A stretch of DNA of 64,000 bases from Trachythela sp. YZ-2020 (GCA_016169945.1 JADLSH010000305.1:558001-622000); one strand, 5' to 3'; numbered from the stretch's first letter, positions 1-12,421 are shown. Translations and numbers: made by a program. Notes: generated by a model not told the origin, from the letters alone.

Positions 1-7
1 CCATAAC

Positions 8-801
8 TTCTTTAGTACACTCCAACACCAGTAATTTAACAAGTGTTTACTTATAATAAATGTTTAATTAAAAGTACCCAGGCTGTAGAAAGAGGGCGTT
101 TATTAGATAAGGGGTGTTTAACATAGAAAAATTTCTGGTCCAACTTTCAGGGGGAGGGTGTTTCGTCTATGGGGAATGCGCATGCTGCACATTTGTGGGG
201 ATGGAGTGCTCCCAAAGGTCACCCTCAACCCCATAGACTCACAAATCGATGTACTATACAGTTAAAATATTAGATTAAAGTAGATCATGTCCAACATGGG
301 GACCAATACCCCCTGAGGACATTAATTGCACCAGTCCAACATGGGGACCAATACCCCCTGAGGACGTCACCAGTCCAACATGGGGACCAATACCCCCTGA
401 GGACGTCACCAGTCCAACATGGGGACCAATACCCCCTGAGGACGTCACCAGTCCAACATGGGGACCAATACCCCCTGAGGACGTCACCAGTCCAACATGG
501 GGACCAATACCCCCTGAGGACATTAATTAGTTTAAACAATGAGTCTGTGGGGTGACACTTTGGCCTCAGTTTAAAGTATAATCGGAGCATTTCTCCCCAA
601 CAACCCTTCTCCCACAACATTGTGTGTACTTTATTGTCTCTGAATTGTTTTAAATATTAACTAACCGAATTGGAGCATTAATTCTTTAGTACACTCCAAC
701 ACCAGTAATTTAACAAGTGTTTACTTATAATAAATGTTTAATTAAAAGTACCCAGGCTGTAGAAAGAGGGCGTTTATTAGATAAGGGGTGTTTAACATAG
801 A
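8..801. repeat. 120-bp direct repeats flanking a minisatellite-bearing segment
   Basis: Positions 8-127 and 682-801 are essentially identical and in the same orientation. They enclose about 550 bp that includes the 39-bp minisatellite. The arrangement could come from a local duplication, a solo-LTR-like pair, or a tandem repeat interrupted by insertion. No terminal TG..CA, primer-binding site or coding capacity is visible between them, so an LTR retrotransposon is not supported. Confidence 0.8.
289..529. repeat. 39-bp minisatellite, six copies
   Basis: Units begin at 289, 334, 373, 412, 451 and 490. All start with GTCCAACATGGGGACC and end in CCCCCTGAGGAC. The first spacer is longer (ATTAATTGCACCA) and the last unit ends in ATTAATT. 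Because 39 is a multiple of three, the array stays open in more than one minus-strand frame and produces spurious repetitive 13-residue ORFs. It is not CRISPR-like: the units abut and there are no unique spacers. Confidence 0.95.
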
Positions 802-1960
802 GGGTCTTCTATTTCAAAATGCTGGTTTAACCGGAGCGTGTGTGAGATGCAGGTCACTAATTAGACAGTGGGCATTTATTAGATCACTTATGGTATGTTT
901 TTCAGTTTGCTTGAGAATTCAGACCAACCCTGTCAATGGCACAGACTTCAAAGGAATCAGTCCCGAGAGATCGTTTGCTGATTTCATCTTTGCAAGTGTT
1001 GTTCTTCATCTCGTAGTCATGAATTTCATTGGTTGATTCTTGTGGACAACTACAAGCCGTGTGTTGCCATAGCAAAAATTTGTAAAATTACATAGTAATG
1101 CTAATAAATATACTGTATTTCCATGACAACTTGTGTTATAAGGATAATTTTTTGTGCAAAGATTTCTTCAATATAGACAGTATGAAATACTGTAATAGAG
1201 TATAAAATTAATATATGTTATTTACCAGCTGGGAGATCCGTACTGGAAAAGCATTTTCCTGAGGTCTCGAAAGTGGAATCGAGGGGCACTTAATAAGGGA
1301 TAATGAGGGAGACTATTTTTACCATTTTGTCGTTTTTACATGTTCACATGCATGGCTGTTTATCTTGTTTTCGTTGTTTTTTTTGAAGGAATTTTTTTGT
1401 TTATAATTGAACATTTTGCTACGGTTATTTTTTAACTTTTAAAAACCAACTACACACTATAGTTAATTCTCAAAAATATAATGCATGTCAGCAAAGCCAA
1501 TGGCAATTATCCCTTTTTTATCCTTGTTTATGCTTGTTTGTTCGTTCTTACAATATAATTTAAGCTGAATTTAAGATTTGATATTAACTGACTTAGACCG
1601 CAAGTCGCCGCATAAAAAGATCAGAATACTTCAATATTAAGGATTCAAACTGTTTTACGTTTGGTTGCTGAAAAACGTGGAAATGTTTAATTTTTGTAGT
1701 CTGAAAAGTGACAAGATTTGAACATATTCTGGAAACTGGACAAAGGTGAACTTTGCTCTTTTGCTCCAAAAAAATATAAATACTTTGGGCGACTTTCCAT
1801 ATTACTATCCCGAAATTACGTCACAAGGATTAGGGCTAGGATTAAAGGCTAGGATTAGGGTTCAGGTTAGGATTGTGGTTAGGATTAGTTTTAGAGTTAT
1901 GATCAAGATTAAGTTTGTATTAAAATTCAGGTTGTCAATATGGCAATTGGGCCAAACGTC
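802..1960. other. Intergenic stretch, no gene seen
   Basis: AT-rich DNA with short homopolymer runs. From about 1825 to 1900 there is degenerate GGATTAGGGTTAGG-like sequence resembling the telomere-type cores of other elements in this window. The open frames here are short and have no recognisable domain. Confidence 0.5.
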
Positions 1961-1964
1961 GACG

Positions 1965-2185
1965 CTTCCGACACTAGTTTTAAGCTTTACTAATCCTGAA
2001 AACCGAGATTCATATTTTCGTCTGCGAGATGACCAACCAAGACGGCGGAGGCAATACCAACTGACCAATAATCAACATCAAATGTTTGTAAATATAGCCA
2101 TATGTTAAAAGGAAACATCACTGCATATTCTACACTCAAGAAGAACATTCTAGCAGAGAACGCGATTTTAGATTCTTCGTCTTTT
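1965..2185 (-). pseudogene. Decayed copy of the MFS transporter first exon
   Basis: The stretch with AAACCGAGATTCATATTTTCG, GAGGCAATACCAACTG, AATAATCAACATCAAATGTTTG and AAGAACATTC aligns in order with the coding first exon of the MFS gene (7714-7977) and lies in the same orientation. It has internal deletions and altered splice and start regions, so it is non-functional. It is the most diverged of the three exon-1 copies. Confidence 0.75.
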
Positions 2186-2189
2186 AACT

Positions 2190-4255
2190 TTTGTTCTATT
2201 ATATGCTTTCGTAAGTTCCCTGCAAAAAAAGTATTTGTAGTGTTTGAGTTAAATTATTCATTTTTCGAGTAAAACGCTCAACTAGTTTTTGAGTTTTTTA
2301 CACTAATTTTTACATGCAAGAAAACGAGCACGTATATTAATTCAATAGCCTACGTAAATGCGCGTGAGCCTGCTTGTGGAAATGGTGCATTCAAACAGGT
2401 AAAAATTTCCATTTAATATATCCTAAAAATGTACGACTGGGACCTTGACTTTCCGCCCTATTTCTGCCCATATCTGCAGGTTGAAAGTTTAGGCGGGAAA
2501 ATTGACCAATCATGTAGCAGCTTTTATATGCAAAAGCTGGCACAAACAACAATTTTGAAAAGGCAATGCAATATAAACTTGCTCTCGGTGAACAAAACCG
2601 CTAAAAACCTAACATTTATTGTCGAAAAGAATGCGAAAGTGCACTGTGAGAGAAAATGGAGACATTTTTCAGCGTTCGTGATTGGTATCTGAGGATTTTT
2701 ATATCTCAGAATGCTCGGAAATATCACATTTGTTTGGAACAGGGAAATCCATCCAAATAAAAATGGCGTCCATATTTTCTCCGAAGAAAGACTATATTTC
2801 AGTCAAGTTATTCATATCTGGACTTTTTAAAGAAAGGTTAGTGTTACTATTTTACTATCATTAGTGAAATAGTGTATTATATATTTGATGTTTATATTTG
2901 TAATTTCTGAATTATAAAACTGTTTTAATGTTCTTCATTTTGTCATTCTATTGCCTTTAAATAGCGTAGGACTAGGGCTATGTTTCGAGTTTAAATTGTG
3001 GCTGTGTTTTTTAATAGCTAAGCAATTCTTTGTTTTGATTTAGCAATGCAGTTTTTCTGTCGACCTTTGATGGCCATGACCCATTAATGATAGAACTTCA
3101 AATGTTTAGAAATTTAATATACTAAGACTAATTCGAGGTCGAAATCACACCGCCAAACGTATCATAGGCGGGAGACTTAGGCATGTAATTCATGAAAATG
3201 CCTATCTAGATTTTTTGAAAAATGTTCACAAGGTCCTACTCACATTGATAAACCTAAAGGTTCCCAGCTGTGACCTCTGCTATTTTCATGATTAACCCCT
3301 CGGTTCTTTGAGGAATTACGGCAGTAAGAGAGTTGGTTTCCCTGATAAAAGCCTTGGTCGGTATGCACGTTTCCAATCACGCCTTGGTATCACGCCAGTT
3401 GCTAAACTGAAACTGCATTCAGTTGATTCAAAGATATAGTGTTTCGCATGATTTCTAAGCAAAACGTACCATGTCTAAATGTTAAATCGGTGAGTTTGTC
3501 TAAAACGTGACTCAGTTCGATCACGCGAAGAAGGTGTGTCTCAGTTCGATCACGCGAAGAACGGAAGAAGTGAAGAACTGATACTTCGAACATAACGAAA
3601 CATTTCGGTGGTGTTATGTTACTTAGCTTATATATATGCAGTTTGCTAAATTTAGACTGCACTCATATTTTGGTATGTAACTCAAGTCACAACACACAAG
3701 TCCATTCAAACATTTTTAAACTCGTAATACTCTAGCGATTTAAATATATGTATAAAGTGTTAGTATTTACGTAGATTTGCACATTTTGTTGTCCAAATGT
3801 AGGTTGTGACCACGATAAGTTATCCGCACACATTAGCATGAACTTCAATCTCAGATATAACAAATCACATATATTTGGAATGCTTGGACAATGACAAAGT
3901 TCAAAAGATTAGAATAGTGTATAAACGCCAAGTCGCCAACAGTGTAATATTTTAGTTATAGAATGAGTAACAAACCAAAAATGCAGAGTAAAATCACTCA
4001 AGCTTCGATACAGGAAAATATTGTCTCGCATGATTTCGTAACAAAATAAACCATGATAAATGTGGTCTGAGCTGTGTCCAAAAGAGCACCAGGTGGACAA
4101 TTGGATTAAATTCCAAAGCATGTGGCCATGTCGTTTACGGCCTACAGCTGGAGTGTGATAGGCGACTTGCATTAAAAGATCACGTGATCTCAATCCTCTT
4201 AAAAGAGCAGGTATGGAAATGAACTTGTAAAATGGACACAACGCGATGTTTTGAG
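2190..4255. other. Intergenic stretch, no gene seen
   Basis: AT-rich sequence without a convincing coding frame. Near 3500-3560 the motif CTCAGTTCGATCACGCGAAGAA occurs twice in tandem (about 31-bp period). The phrase TTGGTCGGTA near 3355 recurs close to 12405, in line with a shared duplicated segment. Confidence 0.45.
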
Positions 4256-4259
4256 TAAC

Positions 4260-4410
4260 ATTTCGGAGTTTTGGTGCTCAAAGTTTGCAATGTGTTAGAG
4301 AAAACGGCGGGTCGGTACGTAGCTAAATGCACAGGTTTTGTGATTGGTTGGTTATGACAATAAGAGACATTAAACTATAGAAATCGTCTTTGTAAATAGC
4401 GTATAAGAGT
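4260..4410. repeat. Segment duplicated at 12422-12573
   Basis: About 150 bp containing GTTTTGGTGCTCAAAG, GAGAAAACGGCGGGTCGG and GACAATAAGAGACATTAAAC is nearly identical to 12422-12573. The following words AACTCGTCATGGCAGCAT at about 4905-4922 also recur at 12577-12594. The copy at 12.5 kb therefore looks like a version lacking the intervening half kilobase. No coding function is apparent. Confidence 0.8.
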
Positions 4411-5089
4411 CATAAACACTGATCACTTTTGTTTCAAAACACCAATCGCGAAACATGTTCATATTAGGTAAATACTTGCCGAAAACGGCGACATTGTAGC
4501 CGGTCACGTGACTAAACTAAAACCTCAAGAAACATGTTTGAAACCTCAAGAAAGACGGTTTGATATCGCGTTTGACAAGTTTTAGCAGAGACGAACAGCT
4601 CTTAACATTCTAATTCGTCATCCAACATCGCGCCAAAAGCAAAATGCATTTACATACTCTGGAAAGTTACCATTTTTCCTAAAACCCGACATGTACAATA
4701 TCAGACCATTTTCTCACGCATTTCTTGAGGTTTTATAGTCTGAAATATTGCTTTGGAAAAGAGTTCGTACATGCATATTGATTAGTCACGTGACCAGTTA
4801 GATTATTGCCATTTTCTCTTAATCAGTGTAAGTTTAAAAACCAAAATTTCGGAATTTAGTATAAATCCATACCTAGTATTTTACTAAGCAAGTCGTCTAT
4901 TCTGAAACTCGTCATGGCAGCATATAAGCAGAGTTTGGCATTTCTTTCCAATCCCAAACTGTGACTAGGGGGACTGAATGAGTTGATGGTATGTAATATT
5001 TATATGTGGTGTGTAAATAGTGCTGTTATATACAACCTTTATTCTCAAGTATAAAAGACTAAAATCTGAAGGTTTCATTGTTTTAAACA

Positions 5090-5376
5090 TTGCTCCCACT
5101 CTCCGCCGCAGAGGATTGCGAGCTTTAAAAATATTTAGTCATCTTACACGGAGTTTCGTGAAGCGTGGGGGGGGGGAGGCGAAGCGTGCGTTCTCGAACA
5201 TTTTTAGCATTCTTGCACAACGTTTTTAGATCTTTCCCCGCGCGCTCGCATTTGCAAACCCCTATTTTCCCCATGTGTACAGCACGCTCCCCACACGCTT
5301 CATGAAACCCTGTGTAAGACGACTAAATATTTTTTAAAGCTTGCAAACCTTTACGGAGAAGAGTGCATTGCTCCCA
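5090..5376. mobile_element. Foldback (MITE-like) element, about 285 bp
   Basis: The left arm (AGCTTTAAAAATATTTAGTC followed by TTACACGGAGTTTCGTGAAGC) is repeated in inverted orientation on the right (GCTTCATGAAACCCTGTGTAA, then GACTAAATATTTTTTAAAGCT). Long imperfect inverted arms and no ORF fit a small non-autonomous DNA transposon. Confidence 0.7.
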
Positions 5377-5942
5377 TGGGCTATAGGCCCTCATCCCCTT
5401 TGTGCACAGTTTTTAAAAGCATATAAACGTTCATACCGGTACACTCATTGAGTGACAGTGACATGCTTTGACATCATTATACAATGATGCAAATACGCAT
5501 GAGCAAATAAATGTACGCTTTGCGTACCTATTTTTATCTGCATAGAGGCAAATGATTTTCAATATAGAAGCACAGAAACGTTTATGGAGAGGTAGGCATG
5601 CCCTACTAGGAAGATACTAGATGCATGGGGGAATATGTTTCACTGTCTAATAAGGAACAGTCGTGTTTGGTTAAATTATTCGATCCATTCGACCAATCAT
5701 TGCCCGAAGGCGAAGCTGTAAAAAACGCGGCTCTTTATATGACAATAAATACAATAATTGCAATATATAGTTGCAGTAAAGGTTAGGTGCCGGTTTTGGG
5801 TTCAGAGTTAGTGTTACTGTTAGAACATCCAAGGGATGTAAGTAACTGTCAAGAGTTATCAAGGAATCGATATTATATGGGTTCTAACAAAACACATTAC
5901 TATGCGTTTTATCCATTCTGTATTAAATCAAAAGTACTAAGT

Positions 5943-7977
5943 TTAATTGACTTTGAGTTTGTTAAAAGCAAGAGTAACTAAGACCAATCCAATGATCTGT
6001 GATCCTGATAGAATAATTGCTAAGATTTTCTGATGTGTAAATAGACTGCTACCAATCAATGGCCCTGAAAGTAAAGCCAGTCTATTCAATGCAGTCAGTA
6101 TGGCTTGGACCATGCTTTGATTGTCTGGATTAGTGTGTTTGGAAATTAAAGAACGACCAACCACATTGATAACAGTATTTGGTATTCCTTCCAAGAAAAT
6201 TGTTACTAACAAGCTGTAATAAACTGTGTTAGGCATCGTGGGAGAAAAAGCCAGTACAATAACACCCACAGACGCAAGGCTACCAAAAATGGCGGACATC
6301 AGAAGTAAGAGTCGATCTGAAACTTTCGGTGACAAGATAAACAGAATAATTGCAAGTATGGTAATTTCTACACCCCAGATGACAAATAGCAAGCTGACGT
6401 TGGTTTCATTCCAGTTTAACATGCGCTCAGCAACGAGGGGGGTGATGGCTTGAAGAGATGAGTGGAGGATGTAAATGAAAAAAAGCGAGTATACCACCAC
6501 AATCACGTGAAATTTGACGAAAATATCTATTACAGTATCTATGAATGACACATTGCTGGATTTCGTCGACTCCTCAGAAGTCATACTGTTGTCATCGTTG
6601 GCTATTTCCTCGCTTTTGGTGACGTCATCATTTATGAACGGAGATGGCGTCATATCATCGTGTTTGTCCCCAGTGCTTTTCATACCATACGCTTCTTGAA
6701 GCTGCTTTTCTTTGGAGAACTGTTTCTCACTGGACTCGTCTGAAACCCGTTCATACCCTCTCCCTTTTCTCGTCTCGTCTGATAGATCATAGACAAATAC
6801 AATCATGATACCTGTGACCAGTATCCACATAATTGCCATGAAAAATCCCGGCGAAGTGCGGAAATCAATGTGCCAATTACCAATGTAGAAATCAAACTCT
6901 TTCAGAAAGAGATTTAGTGCTGGACCTACGACAATCCCAATAATGTAGTTTGCTTTTATTAAAGCAAAGTATCGAGTACGTTCGTCCTCAGTTGTTATTC
7001 TAGCTAGTTCTCCATACATGGCAGTCACATACCCTTCTCCAAAGCCGGCGACCATGCGACCAAGCAGCGGCAAAGACATGTGAAAATGAAGTGAGTAGAT
7101 TGTATTACCGACAACCTAAAAATAATTTACGTGCTTAATTGATAATCTTTATTTTCTCTAGTAGAGAATTATCGTACTTAGTTCCCGTTCACTGAATGAA
7201 CCTTAAACGTTTAAAATCAGAACAAAATATAAAAATATAGCTTTTAAGTATATCGAAGCGTCTGTATGGATGGAAATTTCGAGCGAAAAATTTATATACA
7301 CATTTTAGACCTTACTTAAAAATGCATGTTTATATCCTGCCAAAGGGTCTACAGTTACATTTTCCGCAACTGTTTAATTGGTCTAAAATATGTATATTAT
7401 ATTTTCGCTCAAAATTTCCATCTACTAAAACCTTCAACATTCAGTTCTATAGAGCGAAATGCCCAAAATCTAAAACATTACCGTTTTAAGTATGTGTATA
7501 AAAATACCGTGAAATTTTGGTACGTACAGTAGGAGCAACTTGATGTTTCGAGGTAGCAGCATGCTGGTTTCTGGAGTTTCTGGAGTTTTCTGCATTTATA
7601 TGCGACATCATTTTTAAGAGTTTACGAACTACATGCTTAATGAAAGACAAAAGGCTTTCGTTCATGTGTTCGGAATGGATTTGAACATCTCTAGCCAATT
7701 AAGTAATGCTTACCTCAGCCAGATTCCAAACAAATCCTGAAAATCGAAGATTCATATTTCCGTCTGCGAGACGGCCAACCAAGATAGCGGAGGCAATACC
7801 AACTGTGTAATAGGCAGACAATACCAGACCAAGGTACCAATAATCAACGTGAAATGTTTGTAAATAAGGCCATATAGAGGGAAATATCACTGCTTCCTCT
7901 GCTCCCATTAAGAACATTCGCACAGAGAATGCGAATACGGTTAAACTTCGCTTCTGAGAAAATGTAAAATTCTTCAT
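5943..7977 (-). CDS. Major facilitator superfamily transporter, MFSD8-like, two coding exons
   Basis: Exon 1 is 7977-7714 (88 codons) and exon 2 is 7115-5943. They are joined by a GTAAGC donor and an ATTTTTAG acceptor in phase 0, giving about 478 residues (human MFSD8 is 518). Exon 1 carries the first two membrane spans and the MFS loop signature GRLADGNMNLR. Exon 2 continues with VVGNTIYSL, then GRMVAGFGEG as in transmembrane segment 4. A hydrophilic Ser/Asp/Glu-rich loop of about 90 residues separates two six-helix halves, as in MFSD8-type proteins. The family acts in lysosomal or endosomal membranes; the substrate cannot be told from sequence. The ATG at 7977 is the first in frame. The intron (7116-7713) looks empty. 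Promoter and exon 1 are tandemly duplicated upstream (8237-8787). Confidence 0.88.
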
Positions 7978-8236
7978 CGTTTACTCTGAGTATATTGCAA
8001 TGAAAATTAATAAAAAACCGATTGAAATTATCTGGTATGCATGATTTGGTACGAATTTACTAGTTTTATTGTCTACTGAATCATCAATTATGTTGTTATC
8101 TAAAAAGCATCACCATCGGCAACAAAATTTTTGCATGTTTCGATACACCCTCGATAATTACTTCACGAATAATTCCTTGGCGTGGGAACCTTACTATCAT
8201 GAATCAAGACAAAAGGACTGGATTGGATCGAATTCG

Positions 8237-8787
8237 GACTGGATTTGAACATCATTGGCCAATGCTTCCTTCAGCCAGATTCCAAACAAATTTTGATAAT
8301 CGAATATTCATATTTCCGCCATCCGCGAGACATCCCACCAAGATAGCGGAGGCAATACCAACTGTGTAATAGGCAGGCAATACCAGACCAAGGTACCAAT
8401 AATCAACGTGAAATGTTTGTAAATAAGGCCATATAGAGGGAAATTCAATTCACTGCTTCTTCCGCTCCCATGAAGAACATTCGCACAGAGAATGCGAATA
8501 CGGTTAAACTTCGCTTCTGAGAAAATGTTAGATTCTTCATCGTTTACTCTGAGTATATTGCAATGAAAATTAATAAAAAAAAACGATTGAAATTATCTGG
8601 TATGCATGATTTGGTACGAATTTACTAGTTTTGTTGTCTATTCAATTATCAATTATGTCGTTATCTAAAAAGCATCACCATCGGCAACAAAATTTATGCG
8701 TGTTTCGATACACTCTTTCGATAATTACGTGACGAATAATTCCTTGGCGTGGGAACCTTGCTCTCATGAATCAAGACAAAGGGCAAT
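8237..8787 (-). pseudogene. Tandem copy of the MFS gene's promoter plus exon 1, disabled
   Basis: About 550 bp parallels 7672-8216 almost base for base, including upstream words such as GGTATGCATGATTTGG and AAAAAGCATCACCATCGG. In the exon part small insertions break the frame, and the donor GTAAGC of the active exon is replaced by GAAGGAAGC. It is a dead tandem duplicate whose promoter-like upstream segment is still well preserved. Confidence 0.85.
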
Positions 8788-9224
8788 TTTCGTTCACGAT
8801 TCATGAGAATGAGGCTCCCTGGCCAAAGAGAGATTTGTGCCGTAATTATCGACGTAAAGGGTGTATTGAAAAGAACTTTATAGAACTTTATAAGAACGTC
8901 ATTACGTCTTTTTTACTAATACGTATATACTCCTGGGGCCGGTTGTATAAAAATGTAGTTAAAGTTAACTATAGTTAGCGTTAACTACCGTAGTTAAATC
9001 CTTAACTATAATTAGTTAACTACATGACTTAACTGCATTGCACAAAACGTAGTTAGTCGGGTAGTTAACTGAATCACACAGCTAACTGCGCGTGGCGTTC
9101 GCGTGGGGTGATTAAACATAAAATAACACAAAGTAAGCATTGATTAGCAACCGCTGACAAGATTTTGAACACGACTGCGGACTCGTATTTACCAAAAATG
9201 GCGGTATTTTGATTTATGCACCAG

Positions 9225-9634
9225 TCAATTGAAACTTCGACCCCCGGGGGTATGCGGGGATTTTAACATTTCTCGAGTGTTAAAATCCCGGCCTTGAAAT
9301 GTTGTCCATTTGTTAAAATGCCCGGCTTACCAGGCCGATCATATAGCTTTCCAAAGTCTAGCTTTTCATCTAGTGGTCTGATCAGTCATTTTTTATATAA
9401 AAACGTGCTGTTACAGGGAGCTGTCAAAGAAGAAAGTCTGGCGAACATGTGTCAGTTTATTAAATCGAAGGCTCTACGAGAGTTAAATCCCCTGTGTTTT
9501 ATCCCGGCCTTTGTGTCAGTGTTAAAACCCCGGGTAGCGTGATGGCAACGTTTGTTAAAACTCTGTATTTCCCCCGAAAAGTCCCGTTAAAACCCCGCAT
9601 ATGCCCGGGGGTGGGGAGACAGGGTTTCAATTAA
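9225..9634. mobile_element. Foldback element with CCCGGGGG-bearing inverted ends
   Basis: The left end (TCAATTGAAACTTCGACCCCC, then ATGCGGGGATTTTAAC) is inverted at the right (GTTAAAACCCCGCATATGCC, then GGGTTTCAATTAAC). It is nested inside the larger GTTAAC-rich element and carries no convincing ORF. Confidence 0.7.
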
Positions 9635-9659
9635 CTAGGGTTTCAATTAACTTCCAGAC

Positions 9660-9846
9660 AGAACGACATAGGAAAACTTTTATTGTACATAATTCATTAA
9701 AATTTTAAGATATATTTAAATTTAAAGTATTTATTATTCTAGTACACCATGTAATAGCGATCGAGGCTTATTTTTGTAATAGTTAACAAAATTCAGCCCT
9801 TGGGCTGCAAAGTTAATTTTAATAAAACTATCTATCTATCTATCTA
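9660..9846 (+). mobile_element. 3' tail of a non-LTR retrotransposon
   Basis: The sequence ends in TTTTAATAAAACTATCTATC(TATC)n, the same kind of polyadenylation word plus CTAT microsatellite tail seen at 56750-57012. Only the non-coding 3' end is present, so the family is uncertain. Confidence 0.5.
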
Positions 9847-10484
9847 GGCATTAAAATATGGAAAAATATGCAAGAAAAGAAGACATAAAGACCAATAACA
9901 TCTACGAAAGGGGGGATTTACCATGAAAGTCAAACTGCAGTTCTTTGGTGAAAACGACATTGTTTTTCTTTGTTATGGGTTGCCACTCGTCATCGATAAA
10001 TCTTCCTATGCCAAAAAATGTATTCCGTTTTCGCCGAAAAGACCAAAACTGATAGCGTTTTAAACTAAGTTTACGAGTATCAGAGAAACCTTTCTAGGGT
10101 AAGCGTTTCTTGTAGTATTATCTTACTGATTAAAGTTCATCACTCCTACAAAACGGCATATTTAACTACGTTTTGGGAAGTTAACGACACCCTAGGGCAT
10201 AGCTAACTTTAACTACGTTTTAACTGCAGTTTAACTGCATTTTTATACAACCGACTTAACTACGTGGTTAAAGTTAACAACTATTTAAAACGGGTAGTCA
10301 AAAAGTAGTTAAGAGTTTTATACAACAGGCCTCTGTATCTGAAAGTGTGTTACGGTTTTGTTTTGTCGGCTTCTTCAGGGGTTTTTTATCGTTAAATTCA
10401 ATACCATCCGGATTGTTCAGCATTTGATCATTTTTATTGAGCGCATCATTGTCATTGATTCAGTTCATTTACACGCTTTGATTA

Positions 10485-10600
10485 AGTCACAGGCGTTCAT
10501 TGTGGGTGACGTCAATACACTTAGGGTTAGCGTTAGTATTAGGGTTTACGGTTAGGTTTTACATGAACGGACCCACAACGAATGCCCGTGAGGTAGTCAA
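10485..10600. mobile_element. Small MITE with TTAGGG-like core
   Basis: The left CAGGCGTTCATTGTGGGT and right ACCCACAACGAATGCCCGTG are imperfect inverted repeats about 110 bp apart. The core reads CTTAGGGTTAGCGTTAG and ATTAGGG, a degenerate telomere-type repeat. It has no coding capacity. Confidence 0.65.
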
Positions 10601-11152
10601 CTCCTCATTTACATGCATAACAAACAAATTGAAATATTTTAAGATGACAAAGATGAATATGGGAAAAGTCGAAAATAGCTGACATAAATTATTTAGAGTT
10701 CTTTCTCAAAGATAAATTTGAATTTGATGTCGGATTGTCGTTTAGTATTTTTCACCATACTCCAGTTCAGTGCACATGGAGGGCATTTAAACAATAGAAT
10801 CTAATTAGAATCTCATTATTTGACCTCCATCTGCCATTATGTTAAAGTCCTGTGGGGTTGCTTGAAACCCACCTACTTTTGTTTTAGTATCTTTATTTTT
10901 TTCTTCAGGAGACCACCCATTGGGAACAAAGTCCCGCAGAACGATGTTCAAATTGGCCTTTATACAGAAATGCGAGTATACTCCATTATTCCTATGAATT
11001 TCGGGGAATAAACGATATATATCCTTTTTTTCCCATCAGATCAAAAGAGGAACAATTTTCGGTCGTTTGTAACAAAACAAGTTTGCCCTCAAATCTAGTT
11101 TTAGAATTTACGTATTGCTTAAGTTCTGTCTAATGAATAATAATCCTTAGGC

Positions 11153-11400
11153 CAACCATAGTCCCCATAATACAGTGTCTGGAAACGCCGCAAACTTGAA
11201 ACTTTGTAGCGATGTCCGTGGGTTAATGTTGAGGGTGTACTGAGAGTGCACGTTTTATTTGTTTTACAAATGTTAATATCCAGCTGCAGGGATTTTATTG
11301 GTTGCTTCCTTCATTATGCTGAGAGAATAATGTGTTTACTGAGCGTGAAGGTGCACAAACATGAACAATGTACATTTTGCTGGCAGCCAAATTCCGAATG
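11153..11400. mobile_element. MITE fragment related to the inner element at 28575-28852
   Basis: From CCATAGTCCCCATAATACAG through GTGTCTGGAAACGCC to GAGCGTGAAGGTGCACAAA this is a diverged copy of the element at 28.6 kb. The matching right inverted end (CGTTTCCAGACACTG) was not found here, so this copy is truncated or rearranged. Confidence 0.75.
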
Positions 11401-11867
11401 TACAAAAGATTAGGTTCTCCATTGTGATTCAACAATGCATGATTCACAATAACGAAATTCTCCTGGGAGCTATAATGAGATGCGGTTTGTGCACATGCAA
11501 CCCAGAACAGTACTTTCTCGTTGGAATTTTTTCCATAAATTTTACATTTCGTGCAATATTGACGACGGTACAAACGTTTAAAGTTGTTTCATTTTTTAAA
11601 ATTTATTAACAACGACAAAAGGTGCTGTTAACTAAACCTAGGGCACAGAATAGGAAATGACCAGAAGGGCCACTCAGCAGTGCAACGTGACCCCTATTTT
11701 TATGCATTTTTCTGGCCAGAATAATGGCGGACCAGCCAGTTCAGCGTGTTTATTGGCCTTAAAATGCAATTGACTGGCTAGAATAATGGCAATAAACATG
11801 CGTAATGCGACATGTGCAGCGTCAAAAACTTCAAAGGTTCCGCCTCAAGTGGCCCTTCTAGTCATTT

Positions 11868-12232
11868 CCTATTCTATGCCTAGGGGTCAAGGTTACGGTA
11901 GGTGCTGGTTTGGGGCGAGAGTAAATGTCAGAACTTCCAAGGATGTAAGTAATTGTAAAGGATATATGTTATGTAGGTTCTGACAAAACACAATACCATC
12001 CGTTTTATTCACCCTGTATTTAATCAAACTAAGTTTTACTGAGATTGACTTTGAGCTTGTTAAAAGAAAGAGTAACTAAGACCAATCCAATGATCTGTGA
12101 TCCTGATAGAATATTTGCTAAGATTTTCTGATGTGTAAATAGACGCTACCAATCCGTAATGGCCCTGAAGGTAACGCCAGCCTAATCAATGCAGTCAGTA
12201 TGGCTTGAACCATACCTTGATTGTCTGGATTA
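11868..12232 (-). pseudogene. Decayed copy of the MFS transporter 3' end and 3' UTR
   Basis: About 365 bp matches 5785-6145, which is the last part of exon 2 of the MFS gene plus its downstream sequence. Shared words include AAGAGTAACTAAGACCAATCC and GATCTGTGATCCTGATAGAA. The frame is disrupted by indels and the similarity stops at 12232, so this is a fragment. Confidence 0.85.
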
Positions 12233-12421
12233 ACATAAAAATACAGGGTAAACAAAGGCATTTCATAGTAAACAAGACGTACGCCTGCTGAGGCGTTCAC
12301 ACTGGCCACGGGTAGCGAAAGTACAACATATAGTTTGGGATGTAATAGAGAAGGGTTGTGGATCGGAATGTAGGAGAGTGGGTTTCCCTGATGAAATCTT
12401 TGGTCGGTAAATTTTAAGTAA

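Larger units (their letters stand above)
8935..10332. mobile_element. Composite inverted-repeat element with GTTAAC-rich ends
   Basis: The left end GGGGCCGGTTGTATAAAA matches the inverse of the right end TTTTATACAACAGGCCTC. Both ends are followed inward by many copies of AGTTAAAGTTAAC-type words. A second internal TTATACAACCG near 10250 marks an older end or a partial duplication. The interior holds another foldback element (9225-9634) and a LINE-like tail (about 9660-9846). No transposase is visible, so it is non-autonomous. Confidence 0.7.

Noticed and set aside
275..620. Two minus-strand ORFs of repetitive peptide over the 39-bp array
   Set aside because: They exist only because the repeat period is a multiple of three; no start context, splice sites or domain.
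8..801. LTR retrotransposon with 120-bp LTRs
   Set aside because: No TG...CA ends, primer-binding site, polypurine tract or gag/pol between the repeats.
1746..2108. 120-residue plus-strand ORF
   Set aside because: It overlaps the decayed MFS exon-1 copy and TTAGG-like repeats on the opposite strand; composition is repeat-driven.
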